Of a stretch of 64,000 nt of DNA, positions 17,679 to 27,024 are shown one piece after another. The notes under the pieces are model-generated. The model searched no databases. It was not told where the DNA came from and saw only the letters and a program-made list of their open reading frames with translations. The stretch covers positions 29,197 through 93,196 of the forward strand of contig CAVPSA010000045.1 in assembly GCA_963707905.1 (NCBI GenBank). The letters are read 5' to 3'. Position 1 is the first letter of the stretch. Every line of letters begins with the position of its first letter. The DNA is from DASXKD01 sp963707905 (lineage in GTDB: Bacteria; Actinomycetota; Actinomycetes; Streptosporangiales; Streptosporangiaceae). The translations under genes and the position numbers were made by a program.

Positions 17679-18641
17679 CTAGCCCGAGGGGGGGAGGGGG
17701 GCTGTGGCCAGGACGCGGGCCGTGGTGGCGGTGCAGCCGGGGGCGACGACCAGCGCGCGCCGCTGGCCGCCGTTGGTGGGCGGGAGCACGACGATCAGGG
17801 CTGGGTGGCCCTGGTACTTCGCCAGGTCCACCAGCAGGGGGTGCTGGCCGTTGCCGATGTGGATCAGGCAGGCCTGCAGGTCGGGGAAGAGGCTTGCCTG
17901 GTTTTGCGAGGGGGCCAGGGTGCTGTGGACCAGTTGCTTGAGGACGGCGCTGGCTTGGGCCGCAAGGCGGGTGGGCTGGTAGTTGGTGCCGCTGCTGATC
18001 ACCAGGGGGGCCATGGTGCCGGCGCTGTGGCGGGCGCTGCCGCCGGACGCGGCCGGGCCCGACGCTGGCTTGATGCCGCTGGTTGACGTGCGTGGCACCG
18101 GGCCGGTGACCTTGATGGCCGGGGCCGCGCCGGGGCCGGAGGAGGCGGGGCCGGCGCCGGCGCCGGTCACGGCGGGGCTGCCGGTCAGCAACTGCGCCAC
18201 ACCATAGCCGCCGCCTGCGATCACGGCCACGGCGGCGGTGACACCGGCGACGCGCAGCGCCAGCCAGGATCGGTCGTGGCCGCGCCATCCTGCCCGGCGC
18301 CCGGTCCTGTCCCTGGTGCGGTCCTGTCCGGCCGTGCCGTGCGAGCCGTTGTGCCCGGCGGTGCCCGGTGCGGCGCCTGCCGCGGCGGCGAGCGGGGGGG
18401 CGCCCGCGGCCCGGGTTGCGGCCTCGGTGGCCAGCGCAGCCTCGATCCGCGCGGTGACCGTGTCCGGCATCGGCGGCGCGGCGGCACGGCTGAGCATGGT
18501 GGTGACCTCGGCCAGTTGCGCCTCCAGCGCAGCGCAGCGCGGGCACGCGGCCAGGTGTGTCGACACCTGGGCGGCCTTGCGGGCCGACAGCAGTTCCTCC
18601 CGGAACGCCGCCAGCGTTGCTGCGTCGGCATGCCCTCTCAC
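17679..18641 (-). CDS. rsmA: Anti-sigma M factor (zinc-finger, membrane-anchored)
   Basis: Putative negative regulator of SigM. The N-terminal region carries the ZAS-type HX3CX2C motif (H29, C33, C36 in HLAACPRC). One transmembrane helix lies near residues 115-140 (LRVAGVTAAVAVIAGGGYG). The extracytoplasmic part of about 170 residues is Ala/Gly/Pro-rich. The GTG start overlaps the sigM stop by 4 nt (GTGA), so the two are coupled. The role is inferred from motif and place; in mycobacteria the equivalent gene lies between sigM and trxB. Confidence 0.85.
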   Translation of the reverse strand: MRGHADAATLAAFREELLSARKAAQVSTHLAACPRCAALEAQLAEVTTMLSRAAAPPMPDTVTARIEAALATEAATRAAGAPPLAAAAGAAPGTAGHNGSHGTAGQDRTRDRTGRRAGWRGHDRSWLALRVAGVTAAVAVIAGGGYGVAQLLTGSPAVTGAGAGPASSGPGAAPAIKVTGPVPRTSTSGIKPASGPAASGGSARHSAGTMAPLVISSGTNYQPTRLAAQASAVLKQLVHSTLAPSQNQASLFPDLQACLIHIGNGQHPLLVDLAKYQGHPALIVVLPPTNGGQRRALVVAPGCTATTARVLATAPLPPSG

Positions 18642-19279
18642 GACCGGGGTTCACCTCCTCCGTCCGCAGGTGAGACGCGCCGGGCCGGCGGCTGGTTCCC
18701 CAATGGCGTACCGTCTTGCGGCGCCGCTGCCACCGGGGCGGCCCCGGCGGCGTACGGTTCTCCCCGGTCACGCAGGTGAGCCAGCCGGGGCAGCAGCCTG
18801 GCGCGGCCCCGGGCGCAGCGGCTTTTGACCGTGCCGGGCGAGATGCCCAGCACCGCCGCGGCGTCCGCCACCGAATATCCGAGCATGTCCACGAGCACGA
18901 GCACGGCCTGCTGGTCGTGCGGCAGGGTCCGCAGCGCGGACATGACATCGAGCGAGGTCTCCGTGCTGGCCGCCGCGTCGGTGCCGGACGGCCCGGGGGA
19001 CAGCACATCCATGGCCCGTTCGTCCAGCCCGCTGACGGTGGGCCGGGCCGCCCGCCGCCGCAGCCGGTCGAGGCAGGCGTTGATGACGATGCGGTGCAGC
19101 CAGGTGGTCACCGCCGAGTCCCCGCGGAACCCGCTGGCCTGCCGGAACGCGGAAATCATCGCGTCCTGGAGGGCGTCGGCCGCTTCCTCGGGGTCTCCCA
19201 GCGTGCGCACCGCGACCGCCCACAGCCGGTCTTTGTGGCGGGTGAACAGCTGGCCGAAGGCGTCATTGTCGCCATTCAC
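18638..19279 (-). CDS. sigM: ECF RNA polymerase sigma factor SigM
   Basis: Extracytoplasmic-function sigma factor of 213 residues. Region 2 lies around FTRHKDRLWAVAVRTLG and DALQDAMISAFRQ; region 4 has the HTH YSVADAAAVLGISPGTVKSR. A Gly/Pro-rich C-terminal tail of about 45 residues follows. It is upstream of its anti-sigma factor and downstream of the pseudokinase and murJ, matching the cell-envelope-stress cluster of actinobacteria. Confidence 0.92.
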   Translation of the reverse strand: MNGDNDAFGQLFTRHKDRLWAVAVRTLGDPEEAADALQDAMISAFRQASGFRGDSAVTTWLHRIVINACLDRLRRRAARPTVSGLDERAMDVLSPGPSGTDAAASTETSLDVMSALRTLPHDQQAVLVLVDMLGYSVADAAAVLGISPGTVKSRCARGRARLLPRLAHLRDRGEPYAAGAAPVAAAPQDGTPLGNQPPARRVSPADGGGEPRS

Positions 19280-19329
19280 ATGCCGCCGGAGCAGTTCGGC
19301 ATCGGGCGGCTGTTCCCCGGGGAGGGGTG

Positions 19330-20850
19330 TCAGGACGATCCTCGCACTACGACGTTGAAGACGTCCGCCTGGTACTGCCCGGTCTGGCCGGACTGCGACG
19401 CGAGCTTCGTGAACCAGATCAGGATGAACCGGCCGGAGGCGGTGCTATGCCCGGTGAAGGTCACCTGGCGGACCGCGTTACCCGACTTGCCCAGCGTGGT
19501 GAACCCGGGCGGTGGCGCGAGGCCGGTACCCGCGGCGGTGTTGCCGACCTCGACGCGCACGTGGCTGCCGGGGATGTTCCCGAAGGTCACCGTCACCGAC
19601 GACACGTTGACGCTCTTGCCCATGTCCACCATCAGGCCCGTGGCGCCGTACAGGTTGCCGAAGTGCGCTGACCCCTGGTACGAGTCGGTCGTCCAGGCCG
19701 TGCTGGGCGAATTGTCGATCGCCAGCCCGGCCTGGCTCCCGTTGTCGCCGTTGGCGGGCCCGTACGCCGCCGCACTGTTCGGCTGCAGTACGGCCGCCGG
19801 GGTGTTGCTCGGCGAGGCGCTGTGGGTCTGCTTGACGCTGGGCGGCGCCGCCGAGTTGTTGTGGCTGAACGCCCACGCCGCGACGCCGATCACCACGAGC
19901 ACGAGCACCCCGGCAACGGCCGCCAGCATCCGGGGGCCACCGGACCCCCGGCCGGCCATGGGATCGCGGTCGCCCCGCCGCCGCGGCGGCGGGGCGCCAC
20001 GCTGCCGGTAGTCGGGCCCGGGGGCGAGCGTGGCGGGCCCGGTGCCGGTGACGTAACCACGGTGCGGTTCGGGCAGCGGCGCGGCAGGCGCGGGTATCAC
20101 CCGGTTCAGCGCGGTGGCCAGCATGGCTGGCGTAGTGACCGGTGGGCCGCCTCCGCTTGCCTGCTCGAAGAGAACCCGGCAGGCGACGTCGTCAATGCCG
20201 GCCGGCACGCCGGCCCGGACCTGCCGCGGGCTGCATGGGTGCCCGTCCATTTCCGGTGCCGGTGGCAGCGACGGCCACTCGCCGCCCGGCCAGTGGGCGG
20301 TGAGCGCGGCGTAGAGCAGCTTCCCCAGGCCGTGCGTATCGGCCAGTGCCGGGTCGTCGGCCGTGACGCCGGACAGGGCCGCATCGATGCCGATACCGAC
20401 GATCTTCACTCCGCCACCGGCGGTCCAGCGCAGCGAGTCGGGGTTGAGGCACAGGTGCGCCACGCCCGCGGCGTGCGCGACGGCGAGCGCCTCGGCGCCC
20501 TGGGCGATGATCTCCGCGCCCTGGCCCGGGTCCAGCGGCCCGTCGGCGAGCAGGTCCTCCATGGATTCCCCGGCCACCCACTCCATCACCACGTAGGCGT
20601 GATCCCAGTCCTCTTCGACGTCGAAAACCTGCGCGAGCCGGGCGTCGGTGAGCCTGCTCGCCGCCCGTGCCGCGGTCACCACGTCGGTGATCCGCGGGAA
20701 CCCGCGGGCGAAGGTCAGCACGGTGACCGGCCGGGCGAGCGTCTCGTCGATCGCTTTCCAGGCAGCCCACCCACTGCTGGCGTTGACCCGGTCTTCGAGC
20801 CGGTACCGCCCGCCGAGGCGGGTACCTGGTTCAGAGATGAAGGTGCTCAT
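19330..20850 (-). CDS. Membrane pseudokinase of the MurJ-associated type
   Basis: The 506-residue protein has a kinase-like domain at about 15-255. It lacks catalytic residues: the HRD position reads HLCLNP, the DFG position reads GIGID, and the beta-3 lysine is missing. A transmembrane helix spans about 307-328 (MLAAVAGVLVLVVIGVAAW). The external C-terminal domain (about 360-500) looks like a discoidin/carbohydrate-binding beta-sandwich. In Mycobacterium this kind of pseudokinase is fused to MurJ and recruits FhaA when phosphorylated; here it is a separate gene 200 bp after murJ. A regulatory role in peptidoglycan precursor flipping is inferred. Confidence 0.85.
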   Translation of the reverse strand: MSTFISEPGTRLGGRYRLEDRVNASSGWAAWKAIDETLARPVTVLTFARGFPRITDVVTAARAASRLTDARLAQVFDVEEDWDHAYVVMEWVAGESMEDLLADGPLDPGQGAEIIAQGAEALAVAHAAGVAHLCLNPDSLRWTAGGGVKIVGIGIDAALSGVTADDPALADTHGLGKLLYAALTAHWPGGEWPSLPPAPEMDGHPCSPRQVRAGVPAGIDDVACRVLFEQASGGGPPVTTPAMLATALNRVIPAPAAPLPEPHRGYVTGTGPATLAPGPDYRQRGAPPPRRRGDRDPMAGRGSGGPRMLAAVAGVLVLVVIGVAAWAFSHNNSAAPPSVKQTHSASPSNTPAAVLQPNSAAAYGPANGDNGSQAGLAIDNSPSTAWTTDSYQGSAHFGNLYGATGLMVDMGKSVNVSSVTVTFGNIPGSHVRVEVGNTAAGTGLAPPPGFTTLGKSGNAVRQVTFTGHSTASGRFILIWFTKLASQSGQTGQYQADVFNVVVRGSS

Positions 20851-21052
20851 CGTATGCAGTCAAGAGCGGGGCAGGCCCTCGACCCTCCTTCCGCGCCCCC
20901 GGGGAGACCAGCAGGCGACGTAAATCACCATGCTGCCGTCACCATGGTAGGCCGCGGGTACCAACGGGCCGAAGCCCGTGCCCTCCGCCCGCGCAAACCG
21001 TTACCTGTCGGTGACTCGTCCCAGGCACGGCCGTCCGGCGCGATTCTCCGCA

Positions 21053-22873
21053 TCATCGCCTCAGCCTCGTCCGCAGCCCGCTGCCCAGTTCGGTCAGTTC
21101 GGTGACCCCGAGCGCCTTGGCGAATAGCACGTACAGCAGCAGCGCGCCGCTCCCGCCGATGATCACGGTGATGATCCCGAAGGCGGGCCCGGGGGAGAAG
21201 ATGACCCCGACGGCGAAGGAAACCGCGAGCGCGAAGATCGCACCGGGGATGGCCGCCAGGTGCATCCGGACCAGGCTGATGGCGATCAGCCTGCCATGCA
21301 GGCCGCGCATCCGCCGGGACAGGATGCGCCACGCGATGACCGTGCCGATCAGGTTCGCCAGCCCGAAGGCGGCGGCCACGCCCTCCACGACGTGGCCGGC
21401 GGGCAGCGCGGCCAGCGAGAACAGGCTCACGACAACGTTCACGGCCATCACCGCGACCCCGATGTACATCGGGGTCCTGCTGTCGTGCATGGCGTAGAAC
21501 ACGCGGAGCATGAGCTGGAAGATCATGTACGGGACCAGGCCGAGCGAGAAGATCCCGAACACCAAGCCGATGTACTTCGCATCCGCGGCCGAGGTCTGGC
21601 CGTAACCGAACAGTGCCTCGGCGAACGGCGCGCCCAGCACGAGCAGGAACAGCGAGGCGGGCACCACGACCGCCGCGGACAGCCGGACCCCGCCGGAGAA
21701 GTCCAGCTTGACCTCGGAGAACCTTCGTTCGGAGGCGTGCGCGCTCATCCGTGGCAGCAGCGCCGTGATCACCGAGATGCCCACGATGGCGTACGGCATC
21801 TGGAACAACTGCCAGGCGAAGCCGTAGGTCGGGACACCGTCATAGGGGGCGTGCCGCTGGGCCGCGTTGGCCACGTTCAGCACCACCAGGAACGAGACCT
21901 GGGTGGTGAGGATGTAGCCGAACAGCGGGGCGGCCATCCGCCTGATCTCGGCCACCTCGACCCGGCGGAAGTCGAAGCGCGGGTGCCAGCGGAACCCCAC
22001 CCGGCGCAGGAACGGGATCAGCGCCGCGGTCTGCAGCACGATGCCGAGCGTGGTGCCCACGCCGAGCAACTGCACCTCGGTGCCGCTGATGGTGGTCGTC
22101 GAGGCGCTGGTGCCGCCGACCGCGACGAACAGCAGCAGGACGGCGATCACCACGACGTTGTTGATGACCGGGGTCCACATGGGCGCCGCGAAGCTGCCTC
22201 TGGCGTTCAGCACGCCGCCGGCCAGCGAACTCACCCCGTAGAAGAAGATCTGCGGGACGAAGAAGAACGCGAAGATCACCGTCAGGTGGTGCTCGGCCGG
22301 CGTGAGGTCGTGCGCGTAGAGGTCGACAAGCAGTCCCGCGCCCAGCGTGGCGACCAGGGTCACCGCGGCCAGCGCCATCGTGGCCAGGGTAAACATCCGC
22401 TGGTCGTACGCCTCGCCCCCGTCGGCGTCCCGCTTCGCGGCGTTGACGAGCAGCGGTACCACGACGCTGGTCAGGATGCCGCCGAGCATCAGGTCGTACA
22501 CCGCGTTCGGCAGCGTGTTCGCGTTGTTGTACGCGGTCGAGATGCCGGCGATGCCGAGCACGTAGGCGATGACGAGCGTGCGGAGGAACCCGGTGCCACG
22601 GGACGCGAGGGTGCCCAGCGCCATGACGCCGCTGGAGCGGACGACGTTGACGTTCTCGACGCCCGGCCGTGCGCCGGTACCCCGGCCCTCGCCGGGCGGG
22701 CGCCCGCCGCCGGGTTCCTGTGGCTGCACGCGGTGGGAACCCGGCAGCCGCCCGGGCCCGGCGGCTGGGGACGCAGCGCTGCCGTACGGCGCCGGTGCCG
22801 CCCGCTCGTGGCGCTGCGGCTGCCCGGTCACGTCAGCGCCGGTCTGCCCCGCCCGGGGCGGTGGCGTGCTCAT
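21053..22873 (-). CDS. murJ: Lipid II flippase MurJ (MviN)
   Basis: Flips lipid-linked peptidoglycan precursor across the membrane. The 606-residue product starts MSTPPPRAGQ with about 75 low-complexity cytoplasmic residues, then at least 13-14 hydrophobic helices. The MOP-family signature is visible in ASRGTGFLRTLVIAYVLG and AYNNANTLPN. ATG 22873 has AAGGAGG just upstream and overlaps the end of the DUF6049 gene by 41 bp, so translation may be coupled. An in-frame start at 22975 is unnecessary. Confidence 0.94.
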   Translation of the reverse strand: MSTPPPRAGQTGADVTGQPQRHERAAPAPYGSAASPAAGPGRLPGSHRVQPQEPGGGRPPGEGRGTGARPGVENVNVVRSSGVMALGTLASRGTGFLRTLVIAYVLGIAGISTAYNNANTLPNAVYDLMLGGILTSVVVPLLVNAAKRDADGGEAYDQRMFTLATMALAAVTLVATLGAGLLVDLYAHDLTPAEHHLTVIFAFFFVPQIFFYGVSSLAGGVLNARGSFAAPMWTPVINNVVVIAVLLLFVAVGGTSASTTTISGTEVQLLGVGTTLGIVLQTAALIPFLRRVGFRWHPRFDFRRVEVAEIRRMAAPLFGYILTTQVSFLVVLNVANAAQRHAPYDGVPTYGFAWQLFQMPYAIVGISVITALLPRMSAHASERRFSEVKLDFSGGVRLSAAVVVPASLFLLVLGAPFAEALFGYGQTSAADAKYIGLVFGIFSLGLVPYMIFQLMLRVFYAMHDSRTPMYIGVAVMAVNVVVSLFSLAALPAGHVVEGVAAAFGLANLIGTVIAWRILSRRMRGLHGRLIAISLVRMHLAAIPGAIFALAVSFAVGVIFSPGPAFGIITVIIGGSGALLLYVLFAKALGVTELTELGSGLRTRLRR

Positions 22874-25317
22874 CGTCCTCCTTGGCTGGCTGACGCTCGT
22901 CCGCGGTCCCCGAACCGACGCTACCGGGTTCATCACCTCCAGATGCCGGATCGCGCGGGCTGGGCATGGGGTCAAGCTCTTCCGCCTCCGCGCCGGCGCC
23001 CTCGTCCTGCGGCCCGCCGCGGCGGATCGCCCGGGCCGCGGCGGAGAGCACGAACACCACGAGCGCGACGCTGATGATGACGATCGCCAGGGTGCCGAAG
23101 TGCGTGGCGGTCACCGTCAGGCTGGTCCGCCCGCCCGGCAGGGCAGCCCCCTCGGGAGTGGCCAGCCACACGGTGAGCGTCTTCGACCCTGCGGCCGCGG
23201 CCCGCACCGGGATCCGCACCGGGATCTGGGATTTGCCCGGCACCGTGACCAGGCGCTTGTAGGGCGCGATCGTCACCTGGTCGTCGGCCGCAACACTGGC
23301 CTTCACCTGGACGGTAACCGCCTGGGGCAGATTGTTGCGCACCGACACGGGCACGTCACCCGCCTTGCCGCCGAGCGTCACCCGCGACGAGACGGTGATC
23401 CTGACCTGTGCCAGCTTCCCCAGGACGAAAGACAGTTCGTGGCGGAGCAACTGCTCGGCCGGCCGCTGCGCCCGCTTGCCGCCGCGCCAGGCGGAGGACT
23501 CGACCGCGTCCACGGCGGTGGACAGGTAGCCCTGGCCCTTCGTGGTGAGGATGCTGTCCAGCAAGTGGACCGGCGGCACGAGCGTGTCACGCACCTGCCG
23601 CAGCAGCGACCCGGTCAGTTCGCCGCGGCTCACCAGGCGCGACGGCGGCGCCTGGCGTTTCGGCGATCCCGGCGCAGGCCCGCCGGCGACCACGCTGGCC
23701 AGGGTGGCCGGATGTAGCCACGGTGCGGTGGCCGTCTCGCTCAGCAGCGCGTCGGCCAGGCTCAGGGACGGATTCCAGCGGCGCGGCGGCGCGGCCACAA
23801 GCGCGCGGGATGTGCTGGCCGGCTCGGCGGCGATCATCGCTGTTTCTGCGAGGAACCACTGCTCTTTGCCGAACGCGGCGGCCTGCCGGATCTGGGTGCG
23901 CACGCTGGCCGGCATCGGGGCCGGGCCGGGCACCACGCCGGGTATCTGGTTACGCCGCAGCGACAGGATCTGGGTGATCTCGTGGTCGGACAGCAGGACG
24001 TGCATCAGGCCGCCGGACCGATTGGGCGTGGTGGTCACCGCCGTGGGCGTGTAGTTGAGCGGCGTAACAGTCGGCGTCACGGGCGGCATCAGCTTGCTGT
24101 CCATGATCATCACCTGGACATGCTGCTTCGCGGCCAGTTCCTCGAGGACGCCGTAGTCCGCCACCCCGCCGGCCGGCCAGGCCATCGCCATCACGCCGGG
24201 TGTCGCCGGGGTGGCCCGCTGGGACCGGCCGAGAAGTTTCCGCGCCGTGGCCTGGCCGTCGGCGAAGGCAGCGGTGAGCTCGCTGTCCAGGCCATGGTGT
24301 GCCATGGCGGCCATGTCCACGTCGGCATAGGGGGTGACGAAGAAGTCCTGCTCCATCGCCAGGTCCCTGACGTCGCTCAGCCAGGCTGCCGCGGGGCGGC
24401 TGGGCTGCTCGGTCTTTCCGCCCGAGCAGTTCGCGCGGGCGCCCACCCGATAGGGCTGCTTCATCACCGAGACATCGGAAAGCAGCGCCGGATCGATCGC
24501 CCAGGTCAGCATGGCGCGGCGGCCGGCGGCGGACTGGCCGGCCGCGAGCAGTGTGCTGAGCCGCCCGTTGGGTGCCACGCTGGCCGCGAGTTCGTTGGAT
24601 AGCAGCGCCGGGCACGCACCCCGCTGCGGGGTGTCAATGAGCGGCCAGACCCAGCCGATGGTCAGCGGCTTCACCGTGCGTGCCGCCTGCTTTCCCGGCC
24701 AGAACGGCAGCACGGTGCGAGCCACGTCCAGTACCGCGCCCGCGCTGCTCAGCTGCGCGGCGAGTGGGTACACGCCGAACTTGAGCAGTTCCCGCCTGGG
24801 ACACGTCAAGCGTCAGGGTCCACTGCTCGGTCCCGTGCGGTGACACCCGGCCAGGCAGGGTGAGCTGCGCGACGGGCACCTGAGCGTCCAGGCCGGACGA
24901 GCTCTGCGCGGTCAGGTAGCCGTTCATGGCCGACCGGCTGGGCAGGGCGAGGCCCGACGACCAGAGCTGCACGGACAGGCCCTGCAGCGGCTCGGACGTC
25001 GGATTGGCGACGATTCCCGTGACGGCGACCTTGCCCTTGGGTGTCGCGATGGTCGGGCTCAGCGACGTGATCGCGATCCACGGGTGTGCCGGTGCCCGCG
25101 CCCCGGGCTGGCCGGCCGCCGCGGTGCGGACCGCCCCGGCACCGGCCGCCGGCGCGGCCGCCGCGGGCACCGCCACCAGGCCTCCGGCGCCCAGCGCCGC
25201 GGCCAGGGCCGCCAGCCGCAGGCACCGCCGGCTCAATGTTCGCCCCCGGTGCGGTGCTGGCCCGGGGGAGCGCCCCCCCGAACCCCCCGGTGCCTCAAGG
25301 CCCCGTTCCTTCGTCAC
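22833..25317 (-). pseudogene. DUF6049-family membrane protein, frameshifted
   Basis: Two frames together make one DUF6049-type protein of about 820 residues. The first part (25317 to about 24800) has a signal peptide and an N-terminal beta domain (ITSLSPTIATPKGK) ending at LTLDVSQAG. The second part (about 24805 to 22833) continues at RELLKFGVYPLA through the large ectodomain to a C-terminal helix (FGTLAIVIISVALVVFVL). The shift corresponds to one extra base or two missing bases near 24800. DUF6049 genes always sit upstream of murJ in this cluster. Either a recent mutation or a sequence error in GC-rich DNA explains it. Confidence 0.78.
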
Positions 25318-25503
25318 GGGGCCTTGGCCGAACCGCTGACACGCCATGCCAAAATGTTATTGCCGATCGTCGGCTGCCGTTTACGCCCCGCGATCATCAC
25401 CCGCGGATACCGAGGCGGTAGCGCGGCAGCGGCATTGCCCGGCGCCGGGCACGCAGGTGCCGTCCATTTCCGGTTGGCAGCCGCGAGCCCCTACCCTCGT
25501 GCC

Positions 25504-27024
25504 GTGCCGGATTCCTCTGACCTCACCCCCGCCCAGCGCCGCGCCGCTGCCGCCCTGCTGCGCGAGCCAGCGGCGGCGATGACCGGCCTGGCGCGCCTGT
25601 TCGCCGCCGAGGGCCACCAACTCGCCCTGGTCGGCGGGATGGTCCGGGACGTCTTCCTGCACCGCCCGGTGCACGGCCGCGAGTACGACCTGGCCACCGA
25701 TGCGCGGCCAGAACAGGTGCGCCAGATCACCGCCCGCTGGGCCGACAAGATCTGGGAGACCGGGATCGAGTTCGGCACCGTGGGCCTGCGCAAGGGCGAC
25801 ATCCTCTGCGAGATCACCACCTACCGCAGCGACTCCTACCAGCCGGACTCACGCAAGCCGGGGGTGACCTACGGGCGGTCGCTGGAGGCGGACCTGGCCC
25901 GGCGCGATTTCACGGTCAACGCCATCGCGGCCCGGCTGCCTTCGCTGGACCTCGTGGACCCTTTCGGCGGCATGCGTGACCTGCGGGCCAGGGTGCTGCG
26001 CACACCGGGAAGACCGGAGGACTCGTTCAACGACGACGCGCTGCGGATGCTGCGCGCGGCCCGGTTCGCCGCGCAGCTCGGCTTTGCCATCGAACCCGGC
26101 GTGCAGGCGGCGATGACCGCGATGGCCGGCCTGTCGGTGGTGTCGGCGGAACGGATCAGCGGCGAGCTGACCAAGCTGCTCTGCTCGCCCGGCCCTGACG
26201 GACCGGTACGCGGGATATCCGTGCTGGTCGATACGGGGGTCGCGGAGCAGGTCCTGCCCGAGGTGCCCAAGCTCCGGCTGGAGCGGGACGAGCATTTCCG
26301 GCACAAGGACGTGTACCAGCACACGCTGACCGTGCTGGCCCGGGCCACCACCCTGGAGGCCGCCTACGGGCTGGAGAACGACCTGGTGGTCCGGCTCGCG
26401 GCGCTGCTGCACGACATCGGCAAGCCCAAGACACGCCGCAAGCTGCCCGGGGGCCGGGTGGCCTTCCACCATCACGAGGCGGTCGGGGCGGCGATGGCCA
26501 GGGACCGGCTTACCGCGCTTCGTTTCCCCTCGGCCGTGGTCTCGGATGTGTCCGAGCTGGTCGCGCTGCACCTGCGGTTCCACGGCTATGGGGAGGGAGA
26601 GTGGACCGATTCGGCCGTACGGCGCTACGTACGGGACGCGGGCCACCTGCTGACCCGGCTGCACGTGCTGACCCGGGCGGACTGCACGACAAGGAACAAG
26701 GCCAAGGCACAGCGCCTGGAGCTGGCCTACGACGACCTGGAGAAGCGGATCGCCACGCTGTCGGTGCAGGAGGAACTTGACCGGATCAGGCCGGACCTGA
26801 ACGGCAACGAGATCATGGAGATTCTCCGCGTGCCGCAGGGGCGGGTCGTCGGTAACGCCCTCGATTATCTGCTTGAACTGCGGATGGAGCACGGCCCGCT
26901 CGGCCGCGATCGCGCCGTTCAGGAACTGCTGGACTGGGCCGCGCGCGGAGGGCCTGGACGTGCCAGAACCCCCGGAGCGAGGAGCCGGACGAGCCGGACG
27001 AGACCGGCGGGGACTGACGGCTGA
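25504..27024 (+). CDS. cca: CCA tRNA nucleotidyltransferase
   Basis: Adds or repairs the 3' CCA of tRNAs using CTP and ATP. The 506-residue product has GGMVRDVFLHRPVHGREYDLATDA near the N terminus (class II nucleotidyltransferase), the RRDFTVNAIA and ARFAAQLGF RNA-binding segments, and an HD domain (LLHDIGKPKTRR) near 300. The GTG at 25504 fits homologues; no good ribosome binding site precedes it, so the mRNA may be nearly leaderless. It is divergent from the DUF6049-murJ-sigM operon, the conserved actinobacterial arrangement. Its 3' end overlaps the convergent MFS gene by about 212 bp. Confidence 0.92.
   Translation: MPDSSDLTPAQRRAAAALLREPAAAMTGLARLFAAEGHQLALVGGMVRDVFLHRPVHGREYDLATDARPEQVRQITARWADKIWETGIEFGTVGLRKGDILCEITTYRSDSYQPDSRKPGVTYGRSLEADLARRDFTVNAIAARLPSLDLVDPFGGMRDLRARVLRTPGRPEDSFNDDALRMLRAARFAAQLGFAIEPGVQAAMTAMAGLSVVSAERISGELTKLLCSPGPDGPVRGISVLVDTGVAEQVLPEVPKLRLERDEHFRHKDVYQHTLTVLARATTLEAAYGLENDLVVRLAALLHDIGKPKTRRKLPGGRVAFHHHEAVGAAMARDRLTALRFPSAVVSDVSELVALHLRFHGYGEGEWTDSAVRRYVRDAGHLLTRLHVLTRADCTTRNKAKAQRLELAYDDLEKRIATLSVQEELDRIRPDLNGNEIMEILRVPQGRVVGNALDYLLELRMEHGPLGRDRAVQELLDWAARGGPGRARTPGARSRTSRTRPAGTDG

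Noticed and set aside
21260..23074. 604-residue plus-strand frame
   Set aside because: Antisense shadow of murJ with Arg/His/Gly/Gln composition and no domain.
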